A DNA stretch of 64,000 nt from Gloeophyllum trabeum ATCC 11539. Taxonomy: Eukaryota; Basidiomycota; Agaricomycetes; Gloeophyllales; Gloeophyllaceae. The DNA lies in the NCBI RefSeq assembly GCF_000344685.1, contig NW_006920417.1, forward strand, positions 498,014 through 562,013, written 5' to 3'. Positions 46,576 through 60,000 of the stretch are shown one piece after another. The position numbers were made by a program, and so were the translations under genes. The notes beneath the pieces were generated by a model. It saw nothing but the letters and a program-made list of their open reading frames with translations. It was not told the DNA's origin and did not search any database. The first letter of the stretch is position 1; the number at the start of each line of letters is the position of its first letter.

Positions 46576-47034
46576 AGTTAGACGTGTCATATGTATCGAT
46601 TAGTCAATTCCACTGGTGTATTTGTCAACATGATCATGGAGTGCTGTGAGGATGGTAATATATGTTCTGTTGTACTCTGTACCGAGTCGTTGTGTCATGC
46701 TCTTCGTAAATGGTCCAAATGCGTGTGGTAATTTAAATTCCCTACCGGTCGTCGAATTAATCTAACGTGTCCTGCGGCGAAGATCCACTGCATAACGACC
46801 GGTCGAGAGAATGATGAGAGGAGACTGATGGCGCCCGGATATGCAGGAAAGCCCTTTGCTTTGACGCAGACTGCACTCGAAGCTCGGAAGTTCCACTACG
46901 CCAGACCCAGATACCAGCCAATCGGGTTGTCCCGAGGGTTCCATAACGGGTGATATGTTTTCGGATGGGTATCTTCGACGCTTGCCTCCTCGTGCATTAC
47001 AGTATCGTCTCTGAAGGCTCGAAGCGCCGCTTAC
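46576..47034. other. Intergenic, nothing recognised
   Basis: This is the 3' region of DOHH and the promoter of the next small gene. No gene-like feature, repeat or RNA was seen. Confidence 0.4.
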
Positions 47035-47527
47035 ATGCATCGCTATGCTCGCGCGAATCTAAGACTACAGGGGTTCTTCAAGGTTCCGAGGAGAGCCTCC
47101 TCCGGGAGTGCGTTGAAGGAGCACGCGTCTCGTCATAATGGTGACGTGCCGAAGGAACCGCAACCTCTGTTGAAAGCGCCCTGGTGGCATAGAGCGGCTT
47201 TTTGGCTAAGGGTAACGCTTGTCCCTGGTATGTCCCTGTCCGGTGTGAGTTACCGCTTGCGTTGATGTTTCTTACTCTAGGGTTTCTTGTTTATTCTGTC
47301 TTCTACGCTGACTGGGGCGAGGGTGACCATGTGTTCAGACCCGTAGGTTCAAGATCCTTGTTACGAAGGGGACTTGTTGACATTATGTTTCCCACCAGCC
47401 GCGGAAATGGCTGGAACAGCAGAAGGCTGCGTTCTTCAACCTTTCACCAGAGGAGCGCAAGCTTGTAGAGACGGACATGGCAGAGTCACCTGCTGCACCA
47501 GCAGCTGACGCACCCACAAAAAGTTGA
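47035..47527 (+). CDS. Small single-pass membrane protein, probably mitochondrial
   Basis: Three exons (47035-47227, 47281-47342, 47399-47527) give 127 aa. The N-terminus is rich in Arg and Ser and lacks acids for ~25 residues (ANLRLQGFFKVPRRASSGSA), as in mitochondrial presequences. One membrane helix lies in FWLRVTLVPGFLVYSVFYADW. A short conserved-looking segment PRKWLEQQKAAFFNLSPEER follows, then an Ala/Pro tail. I do not recognise the family. Intron 1 was set at VPG|FLVY (GTATGT donor, 53 bp); a second GT at 47243 would give an improbable 38 bp intron. Confidence 0.7.
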
Positions 47528-48131
47528 ACTAGTTGGACCCACACTGTCACTCTCGGACCAAGTGTGATGTATAGTTCAACGCGCACGCTCTCTCCGCTGC
47601 TCACATGGAAAGGCGAGACTTCTGGCCGCAAGATGCGAATCGGCATGAAGAGAGGCAAAGGAGAGGTACGCAGGACTTCAGCGGGGTGATGCGCTACCGG
47701 GAGATTTGGACACATTTGTGTATAGACATGGATGGATTCGAGGCACACGAAGGAGTATCCGCCAGGCAGGATGTCTGTACTGTGCCATTCACGTACCATA
47801 TAGCATAGCTCCAGTCCTCTAATATTTCGAATGTGCATGTAAGCCCCGTCGCGAATCCGAATGCATGAATTGTGAGATAGTTATGCGGGTTCATTATCTC
47901 CTACACGTCTGCGACTCGCTCAGGATGAGTCGTGCAATCTCATGTAGTATTTGTGGCGTATAGCGTAGCCGTCCGGGGTCGAGACACAGAACACCTCTAT
48001 TTCACGAGTATACTAGCCTGCAGCGGAAGAAATTAGAATGTCTGCAGGCGCCAGACGCGACGCGCTCAGCGGTGGCAAAGACAGAAGTGGCTGCAGCTGC
48101 GAACCTTGATTGGAAAAACTGTGCAGCTCTT
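47528..48131. other. Intergenic, nothing recognised
   Basis: This is the spacer before the H1/H5-domain gene. An ATG at 48039 is out of frame with that gene. No repeat or RNA was found. Confidence 0.4.
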
Positions 48132-50103
48132 ATGGAGGCCCCCAGCGGCGACGCAGCGTCGCCCGCTCCCACCACACAACCTCAGGATGCCGCTTCGCAA
48201 CCGCCCCAGTCTGGTATGTCATAGATAATACCGTGATCAGTATTATCGGTCCCATGTCTGACATCCGTGCCGAATCCTAGCTGCCAATGATCGGCCAAAT
48301 TTCGTCCATTCCGATGAGACCAACCTGAAGCGAAGTTACTTGAGACTTCTACCACCTGTGCAGGTCGTCGAGATATGCCTGAGCTTTGACCCTTATGTGC
48401 CCCCGGACGTGAAGAACAGGATATGGCCTGTGGACTTTCACTCCGCCATTGCGGCACTCCAGCTGGAAGCTTCGGTGTTGCCCAGACTACCTGGCCCCTC
48501 TCGTGAACCCCCCTTTGGACATACGCCTGTAGCCAAGGCTTCTGCTCCGTTCCTTACCAATAGCCCAACCGCCACTGCGCATGGCAATGATCCACCGCCT
48601 ATGGATTCGCTGCAAGACCCCGCATCATCGTCCAATACACCTGCCGCCCAAACTGAACAGACAGCGTCTACAACATCACTGGGCAGTACCGCAACTACCC
48701 AACCGACTCCGCAGCTGCAGCCAGTCGGCGGTCCTAGTCATTCCAATTCGCCCGCTCCCACCACTCAGCCCAACAAGCCTCCTTCCGCCTATGCTCAAAC
48801 CCAACCGCCGTACCCCCATGTCCCTTATGGCTACCATCCCCATCACCTCTACCCGCATGCGTCCTACTACGGTCATCCTCCATCAGGTTACCCGCCCCAT
48901 TATCCCCCATACCCCGGCGCATATCCCCACTATCCTCAAGCAGGTGCGTATCCTGCAACTCCGCACACCCCACCAGTTCCCCACCACGAGCCGCCGCCCC
49001 CGACGCGCCCGCCTATTCTCGGTGGGCATCCTGGTGGCTCGGCAGAAGACTTACCGAGCTACGAAGATATGATCGTGGAGGCGCTCATGGATTGTGCGGA
49101 TCCGGAAGGTTTGGCGCCGAAGAATATGTTCCTGTGGATGGCGGCGCGATATCCGTTACAGTCAAATTTCAGGCCATCAGCGAGCCAGGCGCTGCAGAAA
49201 GCGTTCAAACGTGGTCGATTGGAGAAGAGTAGCGACGGGAAGTACCGTCTCAACGCTGCTTGGGAAGGTGGAAGTGTGAGCTTGCCTCTATGAGATTACC
49301 TCAGGTGATATACATTCCTAATTGTCAATTCGTACTGGATATAGACGTCAAAACGCACCACGCGACGTCCGCAGACGCAGACGCAAGTTGCTCTGTCGCA
49401 TGACCTTCAATCATCGAAGTCTCCATTTACGAATGCCCCACTCGCTCATCGCGCAGGCAGTGCGCCGGCTAATGTTCCTCCCAACTATAATTCGCCCCTC
49501 CATGCGGGTGCAACGCCCTACCCTTACCAGACCTCCGGGTATCCCGGTTACCAGTATTCTGGTTGGCCGGCTTCCTTGCCAGCTGGTCATGCTCAGGCCC
49601 AGAAGACTACCGTCTCGTCGACCAGCGCATCTGCGAACAACGCTTCCAAACCTGATGCAAATACCCAATCCGCTGAGGCCCCGCATGTCGATGCTTGGGA
49701 GGCTGCGCAGAGCATTCTCAAGGCGATCAACTTTGGACCTCTGCTGGAACAAGCTAACCTGGGCGCAACAAGTGTGGATGTGCAGCCTCCTGAACCCTCG
49801 GCCACGGCTTCCCAGATCAATGGAGACGGATCCGGGCCGGCGCCTACTTTGACAGACGAGGAGAAAGCGGCCTTGCAGGCTCAGTTGGCGCTCTTGGCTG
49901 CGCAGCTCGAAGAGATTGCGGAAGAGGAGGAGATGCTGGCTACCGCGGAACATCACGATCCAGCCGAGGTTGTATCTGGCCCTTCCAGGCAATCACAGAC
50001 TGAACGTACAAGAGAACGGGATGAGGACGTTGAGAGCGAGGATTCTGACGAGGATATGGAGATGGTTGATGTGTCGGTTCCTATCGATCCACCACGGACA
50101 TGA
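48132..50103 (+). CDS. Winged-helix (linker histone H1/H5-like) protein
   Basis: Three exons (48132-48213, 48281-49275, 49345-50103) give 611 aa. An N-terminal conserved segment (SYLRLLPPVQVVEICLSFDP) is followed by a Pro/His/Tyr-rich low-complexity stretch with YPP/YPH repeats. An H1/H5-like winged helix lies at about residues 300-370 (LPSYEDMIVEALMDCADPEG, MAARYPLQSNFRPSASQAL, FKRGRLEKSSDGKYRLN). A basic TSKRTTRRPQTQT patch comes next, then a Pro/Ala-rich linker, a helix EEKAALQAQLALLAAQLEEI and a very acidic tail. It is probably a chromatin-associated protein, larger than a true H1. The role is unknown. Confidence 0.8.
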
Positions 50104-50692
50104 TTGAACGGTTTATGGTCTTTGGCTGCATGTCACTGCTTGTCGAATTGCTCTGTATCGCACTGCTGTCGTCTCTCTCGTAGTACATATAACGTCCAAA
50201 GTCTGGCTAATTTGGATTGAAGAGAGATTGCACATTTTCGCCCGGACCTGATCATGCGACTGTGCGTAAGTCATCGACGAACTGTCAAAGCTTGACAGCC
50301 TTCTGGACTGGTAATTTTTTCGAGTTGATACTGACTTGGCGGTCGCAAGTAGTACATTGCACAACTCGCAGGACGGCGGTCCATTCTTAAGCTTGCAAGT
50401 CGACTGTGACAGTCCTGATGGCGTGCAGCGTTGAAGCGCTCGCAGTAATGGCCACTATAAAGCTGGCGAAGTTGGGGAGGCGGTCTGCTCAGAGTCTGCT
50501 GAATTCGAATGATCGCAACAAACCGTCGGCAACTGTCTAAACAGGTGGCCCAACATCCCCGCGGATCTTCTATTCCCGCTTTCAGACAGATTAATTCGTT
50601 CGCAGAGCAGTTATGTAACGAGTGTATTCGGTGTTGGACCCAACCCTCTACCTGTCCTTATCCTCGACGTCTCCGGCCGATGTTGTGAATTC
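50104..50692. other. Intergenic, nothing recognised
   Basis: This lies between the H1/H5-like gene and the DUF6533 gene. No supported gene, repeat or RNA was seen. Confidence 0.4.
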
Positions 50693-52413
50693 ATGCCCGC
50701 CGTACCAGACGTCTTGCAGATCGCAGAAATCGCAGTGAGATCCCTGACATTGTGAGTGAGCACGTGGCTATGAAGATCAGTCAGTAGGAATGAACGCGTA
50801 TCTTCCCTCTTGACTTGAACAGAGGTCGCTACAATGTCACATGTGAGTCTCAGAACATAAGGATGCATATAGACTCTGATATTCGGCGTTCTCTAAGCTG
50901 TCTGTTAGTATTCTTTAGGTATAGGAGCTGAATATCCACCTCCCCTAACCTGAACACGCAGATGCCCTCCATTTATACGAATGGTTGCTAACGTACGTGC
51001 CTCTCAAAGCTTGGAGTATGGCGACATAGCTGAGTTGCCTGCTTTAACAGCCTCGACGAGGAAATCACCCTGGTTTGTCGATCGATGTCGCACGGCACTG
51101 AACAACTGATTTATGCGTCCCATAGATTCACCGGGCCCGCTGGAATGCGATAAAAGTCGCCTACTTATTCAGTCGATATTACCCGCTCCTATTCTTCCCG
51201 GTGCATATGTGGGCTTGGCTGGGTGACCATAGTCTCCATACGTGCCACAGTATAGTCCGCCTGTTGTACTGCATGGTTATCCCATTTGTAAGCGGACGGA
51301 TTCCTTTCTCCTACCATTATAATGCTTAGCGGTAAGCGGTCGCTGTAGCCCATGTCTGCGCAAGGTATGCGTCCCTCACCGCTTCCTACCACGGTCGTTG
51401 ACGCGCGCTCTTGCAGCGGTAATATTGTTCCGAACGTACGCGTTCACGGGCCGGCAAAAAGTCATACTGGGTATCCTGTGCCTCGCTTTTGCGGTCCTGT
51501 TTGCTGTCGAAGTGTGGATTTTCGGCGCCAGTTTCTCACGTGCGTGCTAAGACGGATGGGGTTGTTTCAACCTAACAGAAGCGAAGTGGCCGAGGAACTC
51601 TTCGTCCTTTACGGAAGGACAGCTTGCTTTGGCAACGACAAGTTTGCGCAATCGCAGGCCTTTGTCTATCAACGTGCTTACCATACTGCGGTAGGTTGTC
51701 CGGCTGTACACACCCTGACGTCCGCGTAGCTGATTCTTGTAGTCCCTTTTTGTATGTTTGATCTTTCATCCGGCGTCCACAGCGCTGAACTACGAACTAG
51801 CTTGCTGCATTTGGACTCGACTGCCTGTGTATTGGCCTGGTCATATGGGTACGATCTATACGCGTTTTTACCCGCTGCCTTCTAAACCCACTCTCAGTAC
51901 TGCTTCTCTGAGCCGAGCATTCGATGCCGGCTGGCGACCACTTTCGTTGAACAAGGTGAATGCTCCGTGTTTCATGCATTTCTTATTAACGCAGCTTCTC
52001 ACCAGGGATCGGCGCATTCGTCGTGATGTCTGTGCTGAATCTGCTGTCCGCTGCGTTATACTTCTCGTACGTCTGGCCAGTAGCATCCATATGTCAGTCA
52101 CCACTTATCATACACAACAGCCCCTTACGACAGTATGATGGCATGAGCTTACCTTACACTATGATACTCCCCAACATAATTGTGAGTATTTTGCATGAGG
52201 GTCTTCACTGTGAGATCAAATTGATTCTCTACCAGGCTTGCCGATTGTCTGTATAGCCTTCATAGCCTTGGATGCACTCCCGTCACTTACGTTCTTCGCA
52301 GGATACTGATGCTCCGTCGCACGGTCCTTCCTACAGATACGGAAGTGTTAAAACAGCATTCTTCGCTCGTACGCGACGCGATTGAACGACTAGAACTGCA
52401 AGCTATACCATGA
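50693..52413 (+). CDS. DUF6533-family seven-helix membrane protein
   Basis: Thirteen small exons (50693-50751, 50823-50842, 50962-50992, 51051-51072, 51126-51287, 51349-51364, 51417-51539, 51587-51690, 51730-51848, 51995-52066, 52121-52181, 52236-52246, 52302-52413) sum to 303 aa in one frame. The signature LHLYEWLLTLDEEITLI is that of DUF6533, a family of membrane proteins expanded in mushroom-forming fungi. Further helices include YPLLFFPVHMWAWLG, FRTYAFTGRQKVILG, GAFVVMSVLNLLSAALYF and MILPNIIACRLILMLRR, the last a recurrent ending of the family. Three exons are under 25 nt and one has 11 nt. The intron at 51691-51729 is only 39 bp, so that border is the weakest. Function of the family is unknown. 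Confidence 0.8.
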
Positions 52414-52543
52414 CTGCTTGCCCGGACAATGGTGTATTTATAGCACTGTACTATACCACATTTCTTGGACTTTATGGAAAGTCGCGCCTTCCTTCTTCCT
52501 ATCTGTTATCGAACTCTTTCCTGGTCCAAGCTCCACACACTCG

Positions 52544-53088
52544 ATGTCCGACGCGGGACGTTCCTCTATGAGCGAAACTCAGCATTCTGACCCTGAGAAG
52601 CTTCAGAATTACGTTGACGAACAACTGTCCGTGCTACGACAATTACTACAAAACAGTAGGGAGATTTGCGAAGACAGCAAAGATGTCATGAATAAGCGCG
52701 ATCAGGCTACGAACGCCCGGGAGGAGGAGAAAGATCGTCGCTCTGGGGACATTCGTTCCAAAGTTGCCCAGATGCGCGATCACCAAGACGAGGATCTCAG
52801 AAACATCATAACCAGAGGCGAAGGTCGCCCTGCCATTATAAGATGTTCTGCGAAACCTGATCCAAGTCCCCCGCTAGATAAATCCCCGCAAATGGAGTTC
52901 TTGACGCAGCAGCTGCACACCGCTCACGAGGAGCGCATGGAGATGCTGAGGACGTTTGTGGCAGGTCAATCATTGCATTCCAGTCATGTCCGGTTAGCTG
53001 ACATTCCTCGGCAGATACTCTTGCGATCAACAGACGAAATCAAGAAGAACTTCGAGCAGCCATCGAGGAAAACAACCGCAGGAGATAA
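52544..53088 (+). CDS. Small coiled-coil protein, uncharacterised
   Basis: Two exons (52544-52964, 53015-53088) give 164 aa. After a Ser-rich start come strongly helical, charged segments: PEKLQNYVDEQLSVLRQLLQ, REEEKDRRSGDIRSKVAQMR, and after the intron TLAINRRNQEELRAAIEENN. Unspliced reading runs to 53206, but only splicing of the 50 bp intron keeps the heptad pattern, and the frame then ends at RRR. No family recognised. Its ATG is 131 bp after the end of the DUF6533 gene. Confidence 0.65.
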
Positions 53089-53441
53089 TAGTATATGTCC
53101 GTCCGAGGCAGATATTAAATTCCAGTTCATCGTGGACTTAGCGGAGACAAGAGCAAGATTATCGCGATGGAGGGGAAGCGATGGGCGCGGGTCCAGACCA
53201 GATTGATCGGCACAACTTAGATCAGACCTGACCGATTGTCTTCTCGATTAAGGAGTCTAACTGACTACCATATCCGGCACGCATCATTGGCTCTATCTCA
53301 TCGCACCGGGGAATGTAATGGAAAACATATAAAACATGCAGTGATACAGAACAGTATGTAACACACGAGAGCTGACCCAGGGTAGTCCACGACTCAAAGC
53401 TTACAAAAATCGACGATGGCGTGCATTACGTGAGGCGTAAA
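53089..53441. other. Convergent 3' space, nothing recognised
   Basis: This lies between the coiled-coil gene and FKBP12, which converge. No gene or repeat was seen. Confidence 0.4.
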
Positions 53442-54053
53442 TCAGTTAATGCTCAGCAGTTCCACTTCGAACTTTAGCGTCGAATTTGGCGGAATGACGG
53501 GCGGGAATCCACGCGCCCCATATGCCTGCGCCACGCATCGATCGTCGTAAATAGTCTGCCAGGCATGATAGGAACGGAGACGTACGAAATCAGGCGTGCA
53601 GGTCAGAATCGCCTTCTCCCCGAGGGACAATTGCGGGACGCCTGATCACATCGATTATCGACCGATGAGCAGATAACGACAGAAGGCTGGACAATGGCGG
53701 CGCACCTTCGTCCCATCCCTTGATCACCTTGCCTACACCAATCTCCGTCTCGAATGGTGAGCCGCTGTAAAGTCGTTGGTCATGAACCAACATAGACGGG
53801 GCACTGAGGTGATACTCACCGGTCGCGGCTTGAATCGAATTTCTTCCCGTCCAGCAGGGTACCGACATAATGAATCTTGACCCTATCTAAACATCGGACG
53901 ATGAGCAGACTCGTAGCTAGCGCGTTAACATTACTCACCGCCTCGCTGAGGGAAGTGTTTACCATCACCAGGCGTGATAGATTCAACCGTTACACCCTAG
54001 CAGACCCGGATCAGCTGCCGAGAGCGAACGGCACGACGAGCAGAGCGCACCAT
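53442..54053 (-). CDS. FPR1: FKBP12 peptidyl-prolyl isomerase
   Basis: Six exons (54051-54053, 53939-53996, 53820-53886, 53706-53764, 53586-53641, 53442-53525) give 108 aa, exactly the length of human FKBP12 with its Met. Core motifs are [80 protein letters not shown] and [11 protein letters not shown]. The drug-pocket Tyr, Phe, Asp, Val-Ile, Trp and the Tyr in FAYG are kept; the first Tyr of the usual DYAYG is Phe. It is a cytosolic prolyl isomerase and the FK506/rapamycin receptor. The first coding exon is only the ATG, with a phase-0 54 bp intron. Confidence 0.94.
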
Positions 54054-57000
54054 ATCGTCAGTAACTCTGATAGTACAGTAGAGATAAAGGAAGGTGAGGT
54101 GTAAGGTGGAAAGAGCAGTAGCTTGCGGCTATGTCCTTATAGTCCGGAGAGACGCGGAGTACGGATCTTGATCCGAAAATCTGGCGTCATCCGACCACTG
54201 ATCTTCTGCTTGCAATCAACGCCCTGTCTTGTTTATCGATGTAATTGAGTGAGCACAAGATAGCCAGCAGAGTTCGCCGTCGATAACTTAGCCCGCGGCC
54301 TCCAAAATTCTTTGCCATCCCAAGGCCTAGATAGCGACATCGAGCGTCCATAGCCCGCGACTATTCGGCCACAGACAGGGAGCGGACGGGTGGATAGAAA
54401 TTAAGCATAATAGGCGACAATAGGCTCTCTGATTAGTCAGCACTCCAGGATGTCAGAAGCAACGCTAATCGCATTCTATACAGTCCCAATCTAAGGACTT
54501 CGTTAGAGCACCATCTAGGATGTTGACATGAAAGCGCGCCACAATTCTGCCCGGGATGTAGTAAACGCTCTACCAAATACGGTGATCGATGAATACACGC
54601 GTCGAGACGATTGTCCCCAGAGCGCAGATAGCCATAGATGACGCTACCACCGAACGCAAGAACAGCCGGGGGAAGTACAGTGGATACCACAGGAAAGATA
54701 ACTTTGGAACCTTAATCCATGCCAAGGATAGCGAGAAAAGCGGTTCTAGGTCGGCCAAACCTGCCATACGACCAGGCGAGCATGACCAAGATATGTTTTC
54801 AGCGTCCCGACCTCTCTGGCACCAGCCCTTGGAAGATGGGGTGAGAGCAAGGGTGACGCCAGACGGAGGCTTCTCTCGAGTCCTGCGGTGAAGAACTGAC
54901 AATCTGAGAGATCTGGCGCATCTCCCAGGTGCGAACCTGGTCATTGAGCGGAAGCGATGGGTTTGATAGTGCGGTGGACAGAATCCGGGTGCTTCCAATC
55001 CGTTCGAGAACACTACTTCGGAAGCCGCTTGGTAGTTCTAGCAGAGAACCAGTGGAGCCATGTATATGTAACGTCAGGCCCGACACCCATGCAATAGCAA
55101 GTCTCGATAGAGACCGGACGGGATGAAGTAGGACTGAGTCAACGTCAGCACCGTGGCAATTGCGCCGTGGTTTTTCTTGGACCCTACTAGTGCGAGGCAG
55201 AAGACTATTGAAGGCAAAGACAGCGCGACTCCTCCGTGAGCCAGGTGGAATGAAGACAAGCTCGTGGTGGGGCAGCACCAGACAAAGCAGTAAGAATATG
55301 GCAGGACGGATCTCGAGCATTCCATGTGAGCGAGGAGGTCAAAGTTTTTGCGCTTGCGAACTCCGATAGACGGAAATAACAGCCCTCCCAGTCCGCTCTT
55401 CGGGCGATCAGGAGCCATTCCTCCGCAGTAAAAAACATTCTGATAGTGGCCAAAACGGAGAGAAAGCATGCCTAGCAGTTTCAGAAGGACGTAGACAGCT
55501 CGCGGCCATAGACAGTCCACATTCTGTCGGCAATCCTCCTCTTCCCAGTTCAAACATGAGCGTAACGTGCAAGCCTGCTGACACGTGACCGTGTTACCAG
55601 ATTGGGATTCGCCGGGGGCCTCCTTCGTAGGCCGGGTGTCGCGACGCGCATATAGGGAATATGTTCATGCTTTCTGCACGTCCTATGTGCCTCCTCGTAC
55701 TTATCGAATCGCAAGCGTGGTCGAGTTAGAACCAGACCTTCGTCGGTAGGAACATGATCTTCGAGTTGCATGGAGTACCGCCCGTCTCTTCGGTTAAGTG
55801 CTTTCACCGTACATTTGGCATCAATGTATTAATGGGTCGCCCCAATCACTTCACTGCACAGGAGCTAGTTTATTCACGTATGCAGAAACTAAGTTTCCAC
55901 CATGTAAACCATTGTACGCACTTCGTCTTACGACCCGGCTGCAACTCTTCTGCGTCTCAAGGCCGCTAAGATGAGAGAAGGTTGCACCGGGCTTGCTTCA
56001 AGACACTCTCGGAAAGACCCTGGCTCAACCCCTTGGAGTAGCATAAATATCTACGAAGGGCGGAGCATTGCGAAAATGCTATTTCACCATCATCTCGGAG
56101 CTGCATGCAGAAGGACTTACCTTCTGGATAAAGTGATGAACTGACGAAGTTGCTGCCCGAGGAAGATAGATGCTTCAAGGCGGTAGCAGCAAAGGGTGCA
56201 CGACCTGATTATCGTGACGGTATGTACGACTGTTATCTCCTCCCCTGGGGCCCTGAAGTGCACAATCCTCAGGAACCCGTTGGCGTGCTGCTAGTCCGGC
56301 AAAGACGCAGCAACTGGCGGCTGAACCTCGACTTATTCTGACTATCATAGCTGGGCCTCTTCCATACTCTACCGTAATTGCCACGTTGCGCCGGTATCTC
56401 CGCATGATATATGAGGTCTACCGGAAGCCTGGTCGGCCACTTGCTTACTCCCCATGCGCGGTCCGTGAGGTGCAGGGAACCATCTGCCCCGGCTATCTCC
56501 TGCAATCGTGATGGTATAGACATTCGGGATTAGCGAGGTGGGTGCGTTGAATCAAATCCATTGAGCATATCTTCATTAAAGCGACTTGAGCAGGAATGAC
56601 GGCCCTGACTGCTTTCGCACCTCGGCGAGACTGCGCGTCCGGACATGCATTCATTGCGGGCTTGTCCGTGCTACCTGCTAGCCAGCCTGAGCCAGATGTC
56701 TCAGGATCCCCGCGAAAAGGAAGTCCTGGTATCATGCGTGAGAACGAGCCATATGGCAGGCAATCCGACATTCAGACGGCTCAGGCATGCAGTGACACTA
56801 TCCATGTCGATGCTTGAAAGCGCTCAAATGGAACGCGGGGAAATCTGGATAGCTTATCCGGTCCATACTGAAAGACTTCCGTTCCTCTGAAGTTACTGTC
56901 ACTGGAGAAAGATGCTACCCGAGCTCGCCGCTGCTGACTGGAAGCCAGACTTGACCGGAGCTGATATCTGATAACTACTACTGGTCGGCTTTCCCCGTGG

Positions 57001-60000
57001 TAGGACCATCCAATTTTAACTCCTTACGACCTTCTCAGCGCTCAGTGGCGTTCGCAACTCGGGAGATTCTTCGGGGGATTGCTGTTGGAGAAACTGACCT
57101 GACTCTGGTGCTGACGGTATGTAGAGGCATATGCATTCCCTGCTGACAATTCTGTCAAACATCCGGACTGAAGCAGAATGTCGTGCAGATAACCATCGTT
57201 GTGGGAGGACGTATATCTGTGCCTGTTCATCGTTGGAGGCGCCTGCCGACGGCTGGACCTGGGTCGTCCGTACCCAGGCAATTCTGGAGCTACAACGCAT
57301 GCATCGAAATTTGTGAGCCTGTCGAACATTCTGTCCTGCATTGCCATACCGAGAATTTGTAGTTATCCTTCGGGTTCCGATACGGGCCCGAACCGGCCCA
57401 TGCTCGTACGCACGGGTGAAGTGATGACTTTGCTTTGCTTATTGCCCAAGAAAGAGGTCGACACCCCTGTTTTCGTACTGCGCTCTGCAAGACGGTCCCA
57501 TTTGTGTTCTTTATGTCATGCACCTTCTAACCAACGTGACTGAAAGCAGGTCTAACCACGCAGACAGACAGCATGACCCCTTTCCTCCATAAGCTAACCC
57601 CTTTTATGCCATATGTGCTGCCTATGGGTCTGGGCGGGATTTATCCTTACCGCGACTGTCTACGCATGATAAGACTGGAACAAGTGCCTCAATTCCTACT
57701 CCCGACTTACGGCAATCTACCCCATCTTCTGCATTGGCGGCTTCGTCAGACAGTTGGCCACCCTTGCCTTTGCAATGTAATCCATTTTTGTTTCTCTGGG
57801 CAGTTTTCGCTAGGAATGGATCAGTAGTGCTCCTGCAGCTGCTCTAAGCGGGGCGTTGTGCGGAACTCGATCCTTTGGCAGACACCGCTCCTGTTCTACC
57901 CCATATGCAGCGGACTTATCCGCTGACCTAAATGATACGAGGAGAAATTTCCCGGGCATCCTGACGAATATACATTTTTCGTCGTCGGAACGGTCCCTTT
58001 TATTAAATGGCCCGCCAAGTCCGCAAGGCGTCAAGTTCGAGGCGGTATCCTTAAACACTTTTGGATGAGTCTACTGCCTGGTCTATGCTTCGAGGAGCGT
58101 ATATCCATACAGCCATTTGCTGTGACTCGGAACTTTGGACAACCCTTTTGAACTTCCCCTACCCGCCTCCTTGCGGTTGACGATCCGCGTAACGTGGGTC
58201 CGACTGCTTCTGTTCTCTGTCTTGGACGTCGGGCCTACCTATGCATTCCGGTTTCCTGACACCGGTTGACAAGGTAGTGGGAAGGGCAGCTTCTATTTCT
58301 TCACGTCGGCGCGGACACACCGAAAATCTCTTCGCCAAAGCGCGTACTACATAAGGTATACTCGATTCAGATATTGGGACCATACTCTGTTACTAAAATC
58401 CTGGTTATGATCTAGATACAGTCTGCCATTTGCATATGCACGTCCTATATCACGAGATGCAGGGACCCTTGGTCGGGATTTCGGCCCTTCGGACAAGCGG
58501 AACGAATCCAAAGAGCGATAGAAGCCAGTACACCATCCCCTCATGAGGCTAGAGACCAAACTGTGCTCCCCATTTTTCAACATCGGTCTGGGCGGGGGTG
58601 CATTCTTCAGGTTCTGGTCTCTTCACGTCTCCCCGGACTGGCACCGCGAGTTAGGTAGGAAGCGTGCACACGACAAAGGAGGGTAGCTCTCTGGCAGTCT
58701 ATCTTGTGCCCAGATTTCATGTATCTCGCTGCCACAAATGCAGATTCCGGATCTGCAGGATTCTGCAGCCGAACCTGCCATACGACTACTCTTGCGGGTG
58801 AAGGAACCATGTCCATAAGATACAGTTTCTCTTCACTTCTGCTTGATGTGCCTAAAACACTTGTTACCCCCTACGTCGACAATCGAGGCCGTCCGTGCAT
58901 AACTAAGTACCACCGCGTTCTCAAGTCTATTTGCACAGCCACCAATGACATGCACATCTTCCCCCGGGTGCTTCCCTTCTTTGCCATTACTCTCCAGCGT
59001 TGACAGCGCGAGAGATGACACTATGAAACGCAGAAGAGCCAAGCTGCGCGGGGGTAGTACAGGCAGGCGCTCCGGACGTTGCGGAACGGAGTCGGGGGCA
59101 TCGCAGGGCCTCCGAGGCCTAGGACGTCGGAGGCGCGGACGTGAGCACACACTCACGACGCGTTTCTCAGGAGCTGTCTGGCATTCGCCGCACGCTAAGC
59201 AACCCGATTTCCCTATCCTCGTATTTGTTCTCGTCACTGCATACGCATGTCCCATGGGTGCCAGCAGGGGCAGTCATTCGAGACGCGCTGACCCACGCCC
59301 ATGCCAACCAGCTGCGCACTACCTCCCGAGCACTCCCCGCGCTCGCCGCATTGGATTACCACCCGCTGAATATCGGGGCAACCGGCTTCGTACGCAGCAC
59401 GATTAGTTGTTCCAGGAAATTCACGTTGCGGCATACCGAGTGGCGCGTGCCTCAGGAGCGCTTATTACCCCGCATTTACCCCAGACTTCTTTCAGTGATG
59501 GTGCCGCATTCGCTGATGGCACCCCTTTGCCGACAGAGGTGGGGCAAATCGGTCGGGGAAACTTCTCTGTGAATGAGGCTCGCTCGGTGGTTCGACTGGC
59601 GGAGCGCTGCCAGCCACATACGTCTTGCGTTCACCAATTGAGAATCGTAAAGCTTATGCACATATGTAGCCGCTCGCATGTCCGCGGATCGCGTGCGGTC
59701 CATTTGACCTGTTTATTATGCTACAACAGCCTTTGTGCCATGGAGAGCTACGAAAGCGGGGATCAAGCGCAGACGCCTTCCGTTTCACGTACATACAAGG
59801 GCTAGACGCATGTGTAAGGTTGTTTGTCCGTAGGGAGAATGGCTGTAACGTGAGCACAATCAGAGTTTCACCGGTATCATGATTCGCTATTCATTGAATG
59901 AAGGCGAGGGCACGCAGCGGCGCCAACTGCCTCGCGTTCCGCAACAACAGGGATCATGTGCAATTGCCTGCTGTTACGTGCGGGGCCCCACAGATTCACA

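Noticed and set aside
47243..47280. 38 bp intron with GTGTGAG donor in the small membrane-protein gene
   Set aside because: It is too short. A GTATGT donor 15 bp upstream gives a normal 53 bp intron and the same frame.
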